Assembly (NCBI GenBank): GCA_018644665.1
Contig: JABGQA010000077.1
Span: 1-64,000, forward strand
Length of the DNA: 64,000 nucleotides
Reading direction: 5' to 3'
DNA from: Candidatus Poribacteria bacterium
GTDB taxonomy: Bacteria > Poribacteria > WGA-4E > GCA-2687025
The notes below the pieces were generated by a model. The model had not been told where the DNA came from. It was given only the letters and a program-made list of their open reading frames with translations, and did no database searches. The position numbers were made by a program, and so were the translations under genes. Every line of letters starts with the position of its first letter. Position 1 is the stretch's first letter. Shown one piece after another: positions 45,665 through 54,693 of this stretch.

Positions 45665-46687
45665 ATGCTTCGGATCGCCGTCATCGGCGCCGGCTGGGCC
45701 GGGTGCAGGCAGGTGGAGGCCGTCCGGGAACTGGCATCCGACGTCTCGGTCGTCGCCCTCGTGGATACCGATCTGGACCACGTGGAGGCGAAGGCCGGCG
45801 AATACGACATCGGCAGGGCCGTTCTGGACTATCGGGATGTCCTCGACGCCGCCGACGTCGACGCAGTCTCCATCTGCACTCCCCACGCCACACACCATCC
45901 GATCGCCATCGACGCGGCAGAGGCGGGCAAGCACGTCCTCGTCGAGAAACCGATGGCGCTCAACGTCGACCAGGCGACGGAGATGATCGACGCCGCGGAG
46001 GCGAACGACGTCAAGCTCTACGTCGCGGCGTCTGTCACCTATTCCGCCGAGTCGAAGTTCCTTCGCGAGGCGGTACGCTCGGGCGATCTGATAGGCGACG
46101 TGACCGGCGCATCCCTGTCGCGTGGCTTCCGCGCTCCCGAATTCGGATACCCAGGACGCCGCGCGTGGCTCACGCGACCCGAAGACGGCGGGACCGGCAC
46201 GTGGATGCTCCACGGCATCCACAACATCGCACAGCTACGCTACATCTTCGGAGAGGTCCGAACGGTGTACATGCGCGAACACGCGACCGCCTCGTTTCGG
46301 CGACCGGACATCGAGGCGACCATGGCTGGTCTCCTCACGATGCGCACCGGCGTCAACATCTCCGTGCATCAGACATGCGAGACGCGACTGCCTCGCGCGA
46401 TGGACGGCTACTGTATCTACGGGGAGCATGGTGTGCTCCGCGCGTCGTCCGCAGGCTGCGAGTTCATACCCGAGGACGGAGCGCCGCAACCGGTTGAGTA
46501 CGAGCCGGAGCCGCTTTCGGAGTTCGCCCAGGAGATCCAGGCCTTCGGTGACTACGTAGCCGGTGCCTCGGTCGGCCCTACGACCGGGTACAGCGAACGG
46601 CGCACTCTTGCGATCGTGCAGGCCGGCTACGAATCGGCCCGGACAGGCGCGCCCGTGGAGCTGGACGAGCGGTTCGGCCCCATCTAG
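45665..46687 (+). CDS. Gfo/Idh/MocA-family oxidoreductase
   Basis: 340 residues. Rossmann NAD(P)-binding start MLRIAVIGAGWAGCRQVEAV, then VDAVSICTPHATHHPIAIDA and the signature GKHVLVEKPMALNVDQATEM with the catalytic Lys of EKP. The C-terminal substrate domain has RAWLTRPEDGGTGTWMLHGI and HNIAQLRYIFGEVRTVYM, where H218-like His is typical. The family oxidises or reduces hydroxyls on sugars and inositols. CGGAGACAGAC precedes ATG 45665. It is convergent with the panE-like gene. Confidence 0.88.
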   Translation: MLRIAVIGAGWAGCRQVEAVRELASDVSVVALVDTDLDHVEAKAGEYDIGRAVLDYRDVLDAADVDAVSICTPHATHHPIAIDAAEAGKHVLVEKPMALNVDQATEMIDAAEANDVKLYVAASVTYSAESKFLREAVRSGDLIGDVTGASLSRGFRAPEFGYPGRRAWLTRPEDGGTGTWMLHGIHNIAQLRYIFGEVRTVYMREHATASFRRPDIEATMAGLLTMRTGVNISVHQTCETRLPRAMDGYCIYGEHGVLRASSAGCEFIPEDGAPQPVEYEPEPLSEFAQEIQAFGDYVAGASVGPTTGYSERRTLAIVQAGYESARTGAPVELDERFGPI

Positions 46688-46705
46688 CGCCCTGACCACC
46701 GCGGG

Positions 46706-47641
46706 TCAGGTGACGCGGCACGTCTTGTCGTCGACCACGTGTTCCAGGCCACGCAGCAGCTTCGCCACCGCGTCGTTGTACGGAGCCGCGAGGCCCAGTC
46801 GGCGGCTCTCCGTGGCGACGTACCCGTTGAGCGAGTCCACTTCCGTACGGCGGCCGCGCGCGAGATGCTGCACCATCGATACCCGGTGCGACTTCTCGCG
46901 GCAGTAGCGCAGGATCGTGTCGACGGGGTCCGGGTCATCGAGGACGATGCCGCGCGCTCCTGCAAGCTGTATGGCTTCCGCGGCAACAGCCGCCTGCAAC
47001 TCCTCAACGTCTGCGGCTTCCTGCAATCTCGCCGGCCGCACTCCCGTCAGCGCACACACCGCGTTTATCGCGCAGTTATGCACGAACTTCGACCAGATGG
47101 TACGCATGATGTCTGGCTCGATCTGGGGCCCAAGATCGGCGCGACGCAGAGCCTCGGCGAGCGCATCCACTCGCTCGGACCCGCCGCCGTTCAGCTCCCC
47201 GAGATACGTTGGCCCGCGGTTGGTGTGCGTCACGCGTCCGGGGCCGATGCAGTCGGCGCTGTGAAACGTCAACCCGCCCACGACGCGCTCGCGACCCAGC
47301 GCGCCCTCCAGCAGCTCGATGTTTCCCAAGCCGTTCTGCAGCGTCACGGCGTAGCCGTCGTCCCGTAGAAGGCTAGCGGCGCTCCTGGAGGCGTCTGCCG
47401 TGCTGTACCCGTTGACGGCGATGATGGCGACATCGGCCGGGGGGGCGCTGTCGACGTCGGTGGTCGCGTGCGGCCTGGCGACGAATTCGCCGTTGAGCCC
47501 CTCCATGCGCAGCCCGTGCTCCTGGATGGTGCGGACGTGATCTTCCCACGCGTCCCCCAGCCAGACTTCGTACCCGACGCGCGCCAGATTCGCTCCGTAA
47601 AGGCTGCCCATGTTCCCGGCGCCGACGATGGCAAAGCGCAT
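46706..47641 (-). CDS. panE: 2-dehydropantoate 2-reductase family protein
   Basis: 311 residues. N-terminal NADP site MRFAIVGAGNMGSLYGANLA, then VAIIAVNGYSTADASRSAAS, LQNGLGNIELLEGALG and VVGGLTFHSADCIGPGRVTH. The C-terminal domain has IWSKFVHNCAINAVCALTG (conserved Lys and Asn) and EKSHRVSMVQHLARGRRTEV followed by DSLNGYV, a conserved ApbA/PanE segment. It is expected to reduce ketopantoate to pantoate in coenzyme A synthesis, although paralogues reduce other 2-ketoacids. GGGAGG lies 5 bases before ATG 47641. Confidence 0.85.
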   Translation of the reverse strand: MRFAIVGAGNMGSLYGANLARVGYEVWLGDAWEDHVRTIQEHGLRMEGLNGEFVARPHATTDVDSAPPADVAIIAVNGYSTADASRSAASLLRDDGYAVTLQNGLGNIELLEGALGRERVVGGLTFHSADCIGPGRVTHTNRGPTYLGELNGGGSERVDALAEALRRADLGPQIEPDIMRTIWSKFVHNCAINAVCALTGVRPARLQEAADVEELQAAVAAEAIQLAGARGIVLDDPDPVDTILRYCREKSHRVSMVQHLARGRRTEVDSLNGYVATESRRLGLAAPYNDAVAKLLRGLEHVVDDKTCRVT

Positions 47642-47842
47642 GCTGTCCTCCCAAGTCCACTGCGTCTCCGGCCAAACTGCAACGTCATGGCCGTTCGGAC
47701 AAGACCGCGCGCACTGTCCTCGGCCGGGCAGCAGACCTGTCCGGCAGCGGCGAGCGCCGGGACGCTTCCTTCCGCAGTTCGGCGGCGATCCGCTATACTC
47801 CCCTCGGTTCAGCGAACTCGCCACGGCGCAGGAGGCCCGCGC

Positions 47843-49633
47843 GTGACCGTCCCGACCCTCTTTGAGTCCACCGAAGCCGTCGTCCCGCCGCGATGGGCGC
47901 GCGCGCAGCGCCAGCTCATCGACCTGATGAACGACGTCGCGCCGAAGTTCGTGCGGCGTTACACGCGCGACGATGGCACGCTCGTATGGCGCGACGAATG
48001 GCCCGGCATGGATGGCTCCGACGACGCCTACGAGAGCTTCTGGTCGTTCCCGCTCTTCTACGCGCTCGGGGGAAGCGAAGAGGCGCACGATCTCTCGCGT
48101 CGCGAGTGGAACGCCATCACATGGCAATTCACGCAGTACGGCCAGGTGCACAACGAATACGACGCCTACTACGATTGGATGCACCACGGCGAAAGCTCGA
48201 CGTACATCTACTACTACGGCCTGGCGAACCCCTACGTGCATCAGGACCGAGAGCGCGCGCTCCGCTTCGCGGGCATGTATATCGGCGAGGACGAAGAGGC
48301 GCAGAACTGGGATCCCGTCCACAAGATGATCCGCTCGCCCATCAACGGCAGTAGGGGCCCCCAGTTCGAGATGTCCGCCGAGGACTGGGTGACGCATCGG
48401 GAGGTGCTCGCTGGCTACTTGTCGCCCTACGAGGACGTGCCGGGCCTCGACCCGAACGACCCGAAAGCCATCGCCGATTGGAACGACGACGAGGCGTTCG
48501 GCGAAGTCCTGAAGCGCATGAACGCGCGCATGGTTCCCGGCGACGTTCCCCTGAACCTAAACGCCACCAGCCTCGTGACAAGCGCGTACATGTACACCGG
48601 CGACGAGAAGTACCGACGCTGGGTGCTCGACTACGTGGAAGCCTGGGCTGAGCGCGCGAAGCGGAACGGCGGCATCATCCCGGACAACGTCGGCCCGAAC
48701 GACGAAATCGGCGAACGGATGGACGGCAAGTGGTGGGGCGGGTACTACGGCTGGCGATGGCCGCATGGGTCGATGAACATCCTCGAGTCGACCCTCATCG
48801 GTGGCTCCAACGCGCTGTTGCTCACGGGCGACGACTCGTACCTCGACCTGCACAGGTCTCAGTGGGACGCCCTCTGGGCGCTGGGTGAGGAACGAGACGG
48901 GGCGTTCCAGACGCCCAACCGTCACGGCGATGTCGGGTGGTTTGACTACCGAGCGCCGAACGTCCGTTACCCGCTGCACCTGTATTGCCTGACTCGCAAG
49001 CCGGCGGATCGTGCGCGGATGGAGCGTTGCGGGCCGCTGTCGACGCGCGGCGGGTTCAGCAAGGGTGGCCAGTACACGCCGTTCGCCTGGTTCGACCTCG
49101 TCGACGGCGGGAACGCGGGCGCGGCGGACGAGATGCTCGACGCGACATATCAGGAGATGTGCCGCCGCCTCGCTCTGATACGCGATGACGACGGCGACCC
49201 CGCCGAGTGGGACGTGCACCACTGGCAGAACCTGAACCCCGTCGTCTGCGAACCGCTGGCGCAGTTGACGACCGGCTCTCCAGGAGCCATCTACCACGGT
49301 GGACTGCTACACGCCGCCGTGCGGTACTTCGACCCGGAGGCGCAACGCCCTGGCCTCCCCGAGGGGGTGTCCGCACTGGTTGGCCGCGTGTCGGACGACG
49401 CGATCACGGTGCACCTCGCGAACACGAACCTGCTCGAAGCGCGAGAAGTGCTGTTGCAGGCGGGGGCGTTCGGCGAGCACGCCTTCGTGGACGCCACGGT
49501 CGGGGACTCCGTCGTGGAAGTCGGCGGGCGGCATTTCTCCGTCCGCATGGACGCGGCGACGGAACTCCGTATCGACCTGACGATGGAGCGCCACGCGAAC
49601 GCGCCGACGTACGACTTCCCGTGGCCCGTGTAG
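47843..49633 (+). CDS. Putative carbohydrate-active (alpha/alpha) barrel enzyme, family unknown
   Basis: 596 residues without signal peptide. It is rich in Trp, Tyr and acidic residues: DGTLVWRDEWPGMDGSDDAY, ESFWSFPLFYALGGSEEAHD, NEYDAYYDWMHHGESSTYIY, FAGMYIGEDEEAQNWDP, KMIRSPINGSRGPQFEMSAE and WWGGYYGWRWPHGSMNILES. The helical middle and the beta-rich last 100 residues are consistent with an (alpha/alpha) toroid glycosidase or lyase followed by a beta domain. This is inferred from composition and context and not from a named family. The GTG start has GGAGG 7 bases upstream. The exonuclease gene follows after 15 bases. Confidence 0.6.
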   Translation: MTVPTLFESTEAVVPPRWARAQRQLIDLMNDVAPKFVRRYTRDDGTLVWRDEWPGMDGSDDAYESFWSFPLFYALGGSEEAHDLSRREWNAITWQFTQYGQVHNEYDAYYDWMHHGESSTYIYYYGLANPYVHQDRERALRFAGMYIGEDEEAQNWDPVHKMIRSPINGSRGPQFEMSAEDWVTHREVLAGYLSPYEDVPGLDPNDPKAIADWNDDEAFGEVLKRMNARMVPGDVPLNLNATSLVTSAYMYTGDEKYRRWVLDYVEAWAERAKRNGGIIPDNVGPNDEIGERMDGKWWGGYYGWRWPHGSMNILESTLIGGSNALLLTGDDSYLDLHRSQWDALWALGEERDGAFQTPNRHGDVGWFDYRAPNVRYPLHLYCLTRKPADRARMERCGPLSTRGGFSKGGQYTPFAWFDLVDGGNAGAADEMLDATYQEMCRRLALIRDDDGDPAEWDVHHWQNLNPVVCEPLAQLTTGSPGAIYHGGLLHAAVRYFDPEAQRPGLPEGVSALVGRVSDDAITVHLANTNLLEAREVLLQAGAFGEHAFVDATVGDSVVEVGGRHFSVRMDAATELRIDLTMERHANAPTYDFPWPV

Positions 49634-49648
49634 CCCGGAGCCGACACG

Positions 49649-50563
49649 ATGGTTCCCCCGAATGACCTGCTGAAACGCATGGAGGCGTTGAACCGCCGAC
49701 CGCTCAAGGACCGCGCGCCGGAGCGCAAGGACGCCGACCCGCCGCCGGAAGACCGTGAGCGGCCACGTAGGAGCGCCCGCCCGCCGCAGGCGCCCGTCAT
49801 GCCGACGGCTACGCTGGGCGACATGCCGACGGGCGTCGAAGTGCAATCCGACGCCGGCCCCGCGTTGCTCGTCACGACGGACGTCGACACTTACGACGCC
49901 GACTGCGCCGGCCTCTCCGCGAAGTTCCGCGAACAGGTCGACGACCGAGAGTCGCCTTTCCACAGGAACGTCGCGCGCCGCGGGGAACTCAACATCCGGG
50001 GTGTCGAGGATGTGCTGTTCGTCGACCTCGAAACCACCGGGCTCTCGAACACGCCCGTGTTCCTGATAGGCGCGATGGTCTGGGACGGGTCTGCCCTGTC
50101 GGTCCGTCAGTACTTCGCGCGAAGCTTGGACGAGGAGCGGGCGATCCTGTCGCTATTCGCGGAGCTGCTCTCGCCGGCAACGTGGCTGGTGACGTTTAAC
50201 GGCAAGAGCTTCGACTGGCCGTTCGTGCAGAACCGCGCCTACCGTCACGGCGTGGACGTCCCGTTTCACGGCACACACGTGGACCTGCTGCACGTCGGTC
50301 GACGCGTCTGGGGCGACAACCTGCCGAACTGTCGGCTGCAGACGCTGGAGCGGTTCATCTGCGACCGCACGCGCGTCGGTGACATCCCGAGCAGCGAGAT
50401 CCCCGCCGCCTATCGTCGCTTCACGCGGACAGGCGACGCTTCCGAGATGGCGTCGGTCCTGGAACACAACGCGTTGGATCTCATCACTCTGGCCGACCTG
50501 ATTACCCGGTTGCCCGCGGACGTCGCCCGCGCCGCCCCACGGCGTCGACGCGCGCGCCGTTAG
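49649..50563 (+). CDS. RNase H-like exonuclease domain protein, YprB type
   Basis: 304 residues. After a charged, Pro-rich N-terminus (about 1-100) comes a DEDD-type 3'-5' exonuclease fold: VLFVDLETTGLSNTPVFLIG (motif I, D and E), ATWLVTFNGKSFDWPFVQNR (motif II), THVDLLHVGRRVWGDNLPNC, RLQTLERF, and EHNALDLITLADLI (motif III, Asp). This is the RNase_H_2 / YprB family, of uncertain role in DNA or RNA metabolism. A Cys-rich or TPR extension found in some members is absent. It starts 15 bases after the preceding stop with CGGAG upstream, so it is probably in the same operon. Confidence 0.82.
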   Translation: MVPPNDLLKRMEALNRRPLKDRAPERKDADPPPEDRERPRRSARPPQAPVMPTATLGDMPTGVEVQSDAGPALLVTTDVDTYDADCAGLSAKFREQVDDRESPFHRNVARRGELNIRGVEDVLFVDLETTGLSNTPVFLIGAMVWDGSALSVRQYFARSLDEERAILSLFAELLSPATWLVTFNGKSFDWPFVQNRAYRHGVDVPFHGTHVDLLHVGRRVWGDNLPNCRLQTLERFICDRTRVGDIPSSEIPAAYRRFTRTGDASEMASVLEHNALDLITLADLITRLPADVARAAPRRRRARR

Positions 50564-50751
50564 CTCACGCGCTCGCTGCGGTTTGTGGGACGCTCTAGGT
50601 TCGTGGCAACTTTCCGGCTGGCCGCGACGAGCTGGCCGCCGACCACGACGTAGCGGGCGCCCAGGCCGACGACCTGCACGTAACTGCCTAAGCCTACACG
50701 CCGCAGCACAAGATGGACGCCGCCGAGGTCCACGAAGCACGGAGGATGAGG

Positions 50752-51564
50752 ATGAGCTACGACGACCACCCAATCGACGCTGCCATACCGATGACCGACG
50801 AACAGAAGTTCGTGTTCGACCTCAAGGGGTGGCTGCTGCTACCCGGGCTTCTAGGTGAGGATGACGTGTGCGCCATCCGCGACCATATCCAGGCGCTGCG
50901 GCACGACCGCGACAGCCTCGACCCGAACGATCGGTATTCGCTCAGCGGCCCCGCGCAGATCCTGGTTGACCATCCGGCGATCGTCAGCGTGCTCCGCGGC
51001 GTCCTCGGTGGCGATCGCAACGACGACTGCTATGGCTTCCGCTGCGAGAACAGCTTCTCGATGATCCGCAGCGAAGGAGAGGTCGGGCTCGAGCCACACG
51101 GAGGCGGGCTAGGCGTCGGGGTGCATGCGTACTCGTGCCAGAACGGAAGCATCTACAGCGGCTTGACTCGCGTGGCGTGGGAACTGAACCCGGTGCGGCA
51201 CGGCGAGGGCGGCACGCTCGTCATGTCGGGCAGCCACAAGATGAACTTCCCGATACCCGAGACCCATCGAGGGTTCGACTCGCCCCTGTTCGAGACGTAC
51301 GAGTGCCCGCCGGGCTCCGCGATCATCTTCTCCGAGAGCGTGAACCACGCCGGTCCCCTTTGGAAGACGAAGGAGCATCCGCGCATGGCGATATTCAACT
51401 GCTACAGCAACGCGGACGCCCAGTATCACAAGCTGTGCCTGCCCCAGGAAGTCATTGAGGCGATGCCGCCGAAGCGACGCACGCTGTTCCGCGGCGTGTG
51501 GCATCACGACTTCTACCGCGGCGTCCCGAACGACTACTTCAGCGAGGAGAACGTCGCGCTGTAG
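50752..51564 (+). CDS. Phytanoyl-CoA dioxygenase family protein (2), His-Gly-Gly variant
   Basis: 270 residues. PhyH features: FDLKGWLLLPGLLGEDDVCA near the start, VRHGEGGTLVMSGSHKMNFP (conserved post-core loop), ESVNHAGPLWKTKEHPR (distal iron His and candidate 2-oxoglutarate Arg). At the first iron-binding site the sequence is GLEPHGGGLGVG, so the usual His-x-Asp reads His-x-Gly. In known Fe/2OG enzymes, loss of this carboxylate opens a site for halide, as in halogenases. Here it may simply be a subfamily trait. ATG 50752 has GGAGG 6 bases upstream. It is convergent with another PhyH gene 15 bases away. Confidence 0.8.
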   Translation: MSYDDHPIDAAIPMTDEQKFVFDLKGWLLLPGLLGEDDVCAIRDHIQALRHDRDSLDPNDRYSLSGPAQILVDHPAIVSVLRGVLGGDRNDDCYGFRCENSFSMIRSEGEVGLEPHGGGLGVGVHAYSCQNGSIYSGLTRVAWELNPVRHGEGGTLVMSGSHKMNFPIPETHRGFDSPLFETYECPPGSAIIFSESVNHAGPLWKTKEHPRMAIFNCYSNADAQYHKLCLPQEVIEAMPPKRRTLFRGVWHHDFYRGVPNDYFSEENVAL

Positions 51565-51579
51565 AGCTGGGAAGCGCGG

Positions 51580-52311
51580 TCAGTCCGGTGGGCCGGCGAC
51601 ATCGCTGAACCCGAGGCGATCCTCGCCGCTCACCACGATAGCGTTGTGACCGGGGAACAGCCGACGGCTGTCCACTCGCACGATCGGCGTCGTCACGCGG
51701 ACGGCGAGACCCAGGCGCCTGTGAGCCGAGAGATTGGGCTCGGATCGATGGACAGTGCGCTCGTTGAAGAGGAAGAACTCGCCCGCGCGCAGTTGCATCG
51801 CGACGGCCGTCGTCGCGTCGACAAACTCCATGTCCGCCATCTCGGGGAACAGCATCCCTTCCGGCGACCGCACGTGGGGGACGACCGTCGCGTGCGACCC
51901 CGGGATCACATGGACGCAGGCGTTCTCGACTGTCGCGTCGTCGATGGCGACCCACGCCGAGATGTTCAGCGGCGGCTCGAGGGGCCAGTAGTTCGTGTCC
52001 TGGTGCCACGGCACCTCCAGTGCTCCGGTCTCCTTGAGGAAGAAGTGAGAACGCCACAGCAGTAGGTCGGGGCCGTAGATGCTCGCCATGCGCGAGATGA
52101 TCGCCGGATGGGCGCACAGGTCGTACACGAGCCTGCTGTCGAGATGGCGGGATTGGTGGATGCCCTGCCGGGGTGGCTCCGCCGCGAACACGTCCGCATC
52201 CAGCCGCTCGGCGATGCCGGCCATTTCCTCTGGCGAGCATAGCGTGAACGGCCCGAGGTAGCCGTCCCGTCTGAACTGCTCCACCTGGTCGGGCGTCAGG
52301 GCATCGGCCAT
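51580..52311 (-). CDS. Phytanoyl-CoA dioxygenase family protein (3)
   Basis: 243 residues. A canonical PhyH protein: QFRRDGYLGPFTLCSPEEM, then PWHQDTNYWPLEPPLNIS (iron-binding His-x-Asp), VENACVHVIPGSHATVVPH, LFNERTVHRSEPNLSAHRR (distal His and 2-oxoglutarate-binding Arg). It is shorter than paralogue 1 at 35.9 kb and only distantly similar to the tail-to-tail neighbour, so this is not a recent duplication. GAGAGGA lies before the ATG at 52311. Confidence 0.88.
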   Translation of the reverse strand: MADALTPDQVEQFRRDGYLGPFTLCSPEEMAGIAERLDADVFAAEPPRQGIHQSRHLDSRLVYDLCAHPAIISRMASIYGPDLLLWRSHFFLKETGALEVPWHQDTNYWPLEPPLNISAWVAIDDATVENACVHVIPGSHATVVPHVRSPEGMLFPEMADMEFVDATTAVAMQLRAGEFFLFNERTVHRSEPNLSAHRRLGLAVRVTTPIVRVDSRRLFPGHNAIVVSGEDRLGFSDVAGPPD

Positions 52312-52410
52312 GGATTCCTCTCTCCCGTGATCGCTCGGTGCGCCGCCGCGCGGCGATCATAGCAGGCGCGCGGCGGCGTCACACCACGGGACGAGGGCGG
52401 CCCAGGCCGT

Positions 52411-53856
52411 CTACGCCGCCTTCTCTCGCGGCGTGCGGCCCGTGAACAGAGCGATGAACGTCGCCGCAACACAGAGGATAGCAGCGAACGTGAACGCCGC
52501 GGCGTACGAGTTCGTCAGATCGTACACGCGTGCGCCGACTATGGGACCGACTATCCCGGCGACTCCGTAGCCGGTGAACACAATCCCGTAGTTCGTGCCA
52601 AGGCCACGTGTGCCGAAGGTGTCAGCCGTGGCCGACGGGAGCAGCGCGAAGATCCCGCCGAAGTTGAAGCCAACCCAACCCGCGGCGACGAAGAAGAGGG
52701 TCGGACCGGTGAGGGCGTTTATGCCGAACATCATCACCGCCTGAAGGGCGAACATGGCGGCCATGCTTCTGCTGCGACCGATGCGGTCGGACGCGGCGCC
52801 CCACAGTGTTCTGCCTGCGGCATTGCAGGCGGCAAGGACGGCGATCGCCGCGGCGCCCTGCGCGGCCGTGAGTCCCTGTAAGGTCGCGAACGGCTTGAGC
52901 TGCGTGATCGTCATCAGACCGGCAGTGGCGCCGAAGATGAACAGCACCCACAGGCGCCAGAACTTCCAAGTGCGCAGCATGTCCTTCCAGTGCGTTTCCT
53001 CGCCGGCTTCCTTTGCCGCATGCCGGACGGCTCCCAGGTGGGCTTTCTCGTCATCGGACGGGTTCCGGAGAAGCAGGGCCCCGAGCGTCAAACCAACCGC
53101 GCAGACGATGCCGTGAACGAGGAAAAAGCTCGACCATCCGACGGCGTCGATCGCCCAGCGGGCCGAGGGCGCGAATATCATGGAGCCTGCGCCGAAACCC
53201 GCGACAGCGATGCCCGTGATGAGTCCACGATGCCTCGGGAACCACTTAACGCACGCTGTCACCGGGGCGACGTAGCCGAAGCCGATACCGGCGCCTCCAA
53301 GGAATCCATAGGTGAGATAGAACATCCACAGCGAGTCGGACGCCGTCCCCTTGATCATCGTCTGAGCGACTAGGAGGGACGTCACGCCCACGCCGATCAT
53401 GACGCCTATCTTAAGACCGTCGGCTAGGGGAGATCGCTTGCCGCCGGTAACGGCATGTATGAGTAGATAAAGGGCGATCGCTACGCCCGTGGTGACTATG
53501 CCGTGGACGACGTACATGCCCGCCAGCGACTGCATCTGGCTGACAGCGAGGAACGCCGCGGTGAGGAACCCGGCTCCTATCAGGCCCGTGAATCGAGGGC
53601 CGCGGCGGTCCAAGACGCCCCCAGCGAGGACCATCGTACCGGCGAACACTCCGAGGGATATGCTAGCAGTGGCGGTTATCTGCGTTCGCGACCACCCGAA
53701 CGCGCTCTCGAACGGTTCTACGAGGACACTAAAAGCGTATACTGTGCCCAGAATCATCTGGATGAGCAGCGCCCCACCAACCACCCCCCAACGGCCGAGG
53801 GACAGGACGCCCGCGCCTGAGACATCTCGCGTATCTACTGCTAATGTACGGGACAT
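52411..53856 (-). CDS. MFS transporter, oxalate/formate antiporter (OFA)-like
   Basis: 481 residues, 12 predicted helices. RWGVVGGALLIQMILGTVYA with FSVLVEPFESAFGWSRTQIT is the classical OFA start. VLDRRGPRFTGLIGAG is the loop 2-3 motif, GFGYVAPVTACVKWFPRHRG the central signature, and LWGAASDRIGRSRSMAAMF the second-half repeat. Substrates of the family include monocarboxylates such as oxalate, formate or lactate. The substrate here is unknown. The region just upstream is AT-rich (TATATATAATG at the start codon), with only GGA as a weak ribosome site. Confidence 0.85.
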   Translation of the reverse strand: MSRTLAVDTRDVSGAGVLSLGRWGVVGGALLIQMILGTVYAFSVLVEPFESAFGWSRTQITATASISLGVFAGTMVLAGGVLDRRGPRFTGLIGAGFLTAAFLAVSQMQSLAGMYVVHGIVTTGVAIALYLLIHAVTGGKRSPLADGLKIGVMIGVGVTSLLVAQTMIKGTASDSLWMFYLTYGFLGGAGIGFGYVAPVTACVKWFPRHRGLITGIAVAGFGAGSMIFAPSARWAIDAVGWSSFFLVHGIVCAVGLTLGALLLRNPSDDEKAHLGAVRHAAKEAGEETHWKDMLRTWKFWRLWVLFIFGATAGLMTITQLKPFATLQGLTAAQGAAAIAVLAACNAAGRTLWGAASDRIGRSRSMAAMFALQAVMMFGINALTGPTLFFVAAGWVGFNFGGIFALLPSATADTFGTRGLGTNYGIVFTGYGVAGIVGPIVGARVYDLTNSYAAAFTFAAILCVAATFIALFTGRTPREKAA

Positions 53857-53876
53857 TATATATATTCCGGCCCAGA

Positions 53877-53903
53877 AAGGCCCTCCGCGAGGGAGGGCCG
53901 GTT
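53877..53903 (-). terminator. Hairpin between small-protein gene and OFA transporter gene
   Basis: On the minus strand GGCCCTCC, a short loop and GGAGGGCC are followed by TTTCT. The element lies just downstream of the 53907 stop and may end that transcript before the transporter gene. Confidence 0.5.
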
Positions 53904-53906
53904 AGA

Positions 53907-54227
53907 TCATGCGGTCTGTGCATCGATCAACCCCGAGGGCAGGTCACTGGCCTCGGGCCACGGGTCGTATTCCTCGGACAGGCTACAGGTGACCGCCAGT
54001 CCACAGAGGTCCATGCCGATGACGTGTTCGCGTAACTCCTCCTCGATGACCCTGCGCATCGCGAGGTATGTGCCGGGCGCGCGCGCGTCAACCGGCAACT
54101 GGGGGGCTAGACCCCTCCACACCTTGTTGGTCAGATGACGGACGAACACGAGCAGGTCGGGATCGTCCAGCTTCAAGTGATACTGCCGATTCGGCGATGT
54201 TTCGCCGGGTGCCTCCAATTCTTCCAT
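53907..54227 (-). CDS. Small protein of unknown function
   Basis: 106 residues, acidic and soluble. It has YHLKLDDPDLLVFVRHLTNK, GTYLAMRRVIEEELREHVIG and a C-terminus MDLCGLAVTCSLSEEYDPWP. No domain is recognised. It lies 23 bases downstream of a one-helix protein gene on the same strand and is followed by a hairpin, so the two probably form a short operon. Confidence 0.6.
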   Translation of the reverse strand: MEELEAPGETSPNRQYHLKLDDPDLLVFVRHLTNKVWRGLAPQLPVDARAPGTYLAMRRVIEEELREHVIGMDLCGLAVTCSLSEEYDPWPEASDLPSGLIDAQTA

Positions 54228-54250
54228 GATCCCATGGTCCTCCGAATCGC

Positions 54251-54433
54251 TCAGCTAGGCTTCTCGACGCGCACCTGCGACCGGTCCGGCGAGACCCACG
54301 CCGCCACCTGGTCAGGGTGCGTCGCGAGCCACCAGAGCGCGACTCCCAGGAGGAGGAGCACCCCTATCATCGCCCCCAGCACCCAGTTCTTCTCAATGAG
54401 ACCCTTTTCAGTCCGTTCCTCTGACTCGGCCAT
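54251..54433 (-). CDS. Small single-helix membrane protein
   Basis: 60 residues. Charged N-terminus MAESEERTEKGLIEKN, one helix WVLGAMIGVLLLLGVALWWL, and a short polar tail. AAGGAG lies 8 bases before ATG 54433. Upstream on the minus strand, TACAAT at 54617-54612 could be a distant -10, near two copies of a 12-base repeat. Function unknown. Confidence 0.62.
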   Translation of the reverse strand: MAESEERTEKGLIEKNWVLGAMIGVLLLLGVALWWLATHPDQVAAWVSPDRSQVRVEKPS

Positions 54434-54628
54434 TGCCGGCTCCTTCGTCTCGCGCGCCCGACCCGACGGGTCGGGCCTCTGCCCAATGAATAGCCGACCG
54501 GTCGTTGGCGTCCAAGTGCTGACGACGACACCTACGGCGCCTTCTCGCGACCTTCCCGACCGGCTCCCGATTTTCTCCGGCGAGGGTCTTGCACGGTCCG
54601 AAACCGGGGCTATTGTAGAGGTGAAGCG

Positions 54629-54693
54629 GCAATGAACGGGACAGAAACACGAGAGCCGTTCACGATACGTAAGCGGGAACAGCAATGAACGGG
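54629..54693. repeat. Direct repeat of a 12-mer, 53 bases apart
   Basis: Two identical copies of GCAATGAACGGG at 54629-54640 and 54682-54693. The spacing is close to five helical turns, as in paired operator sites. They lie upstream of the one-helix protein gene, beside a possible TACAAT -10. Function is inferred only. Confidence 0.45.
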
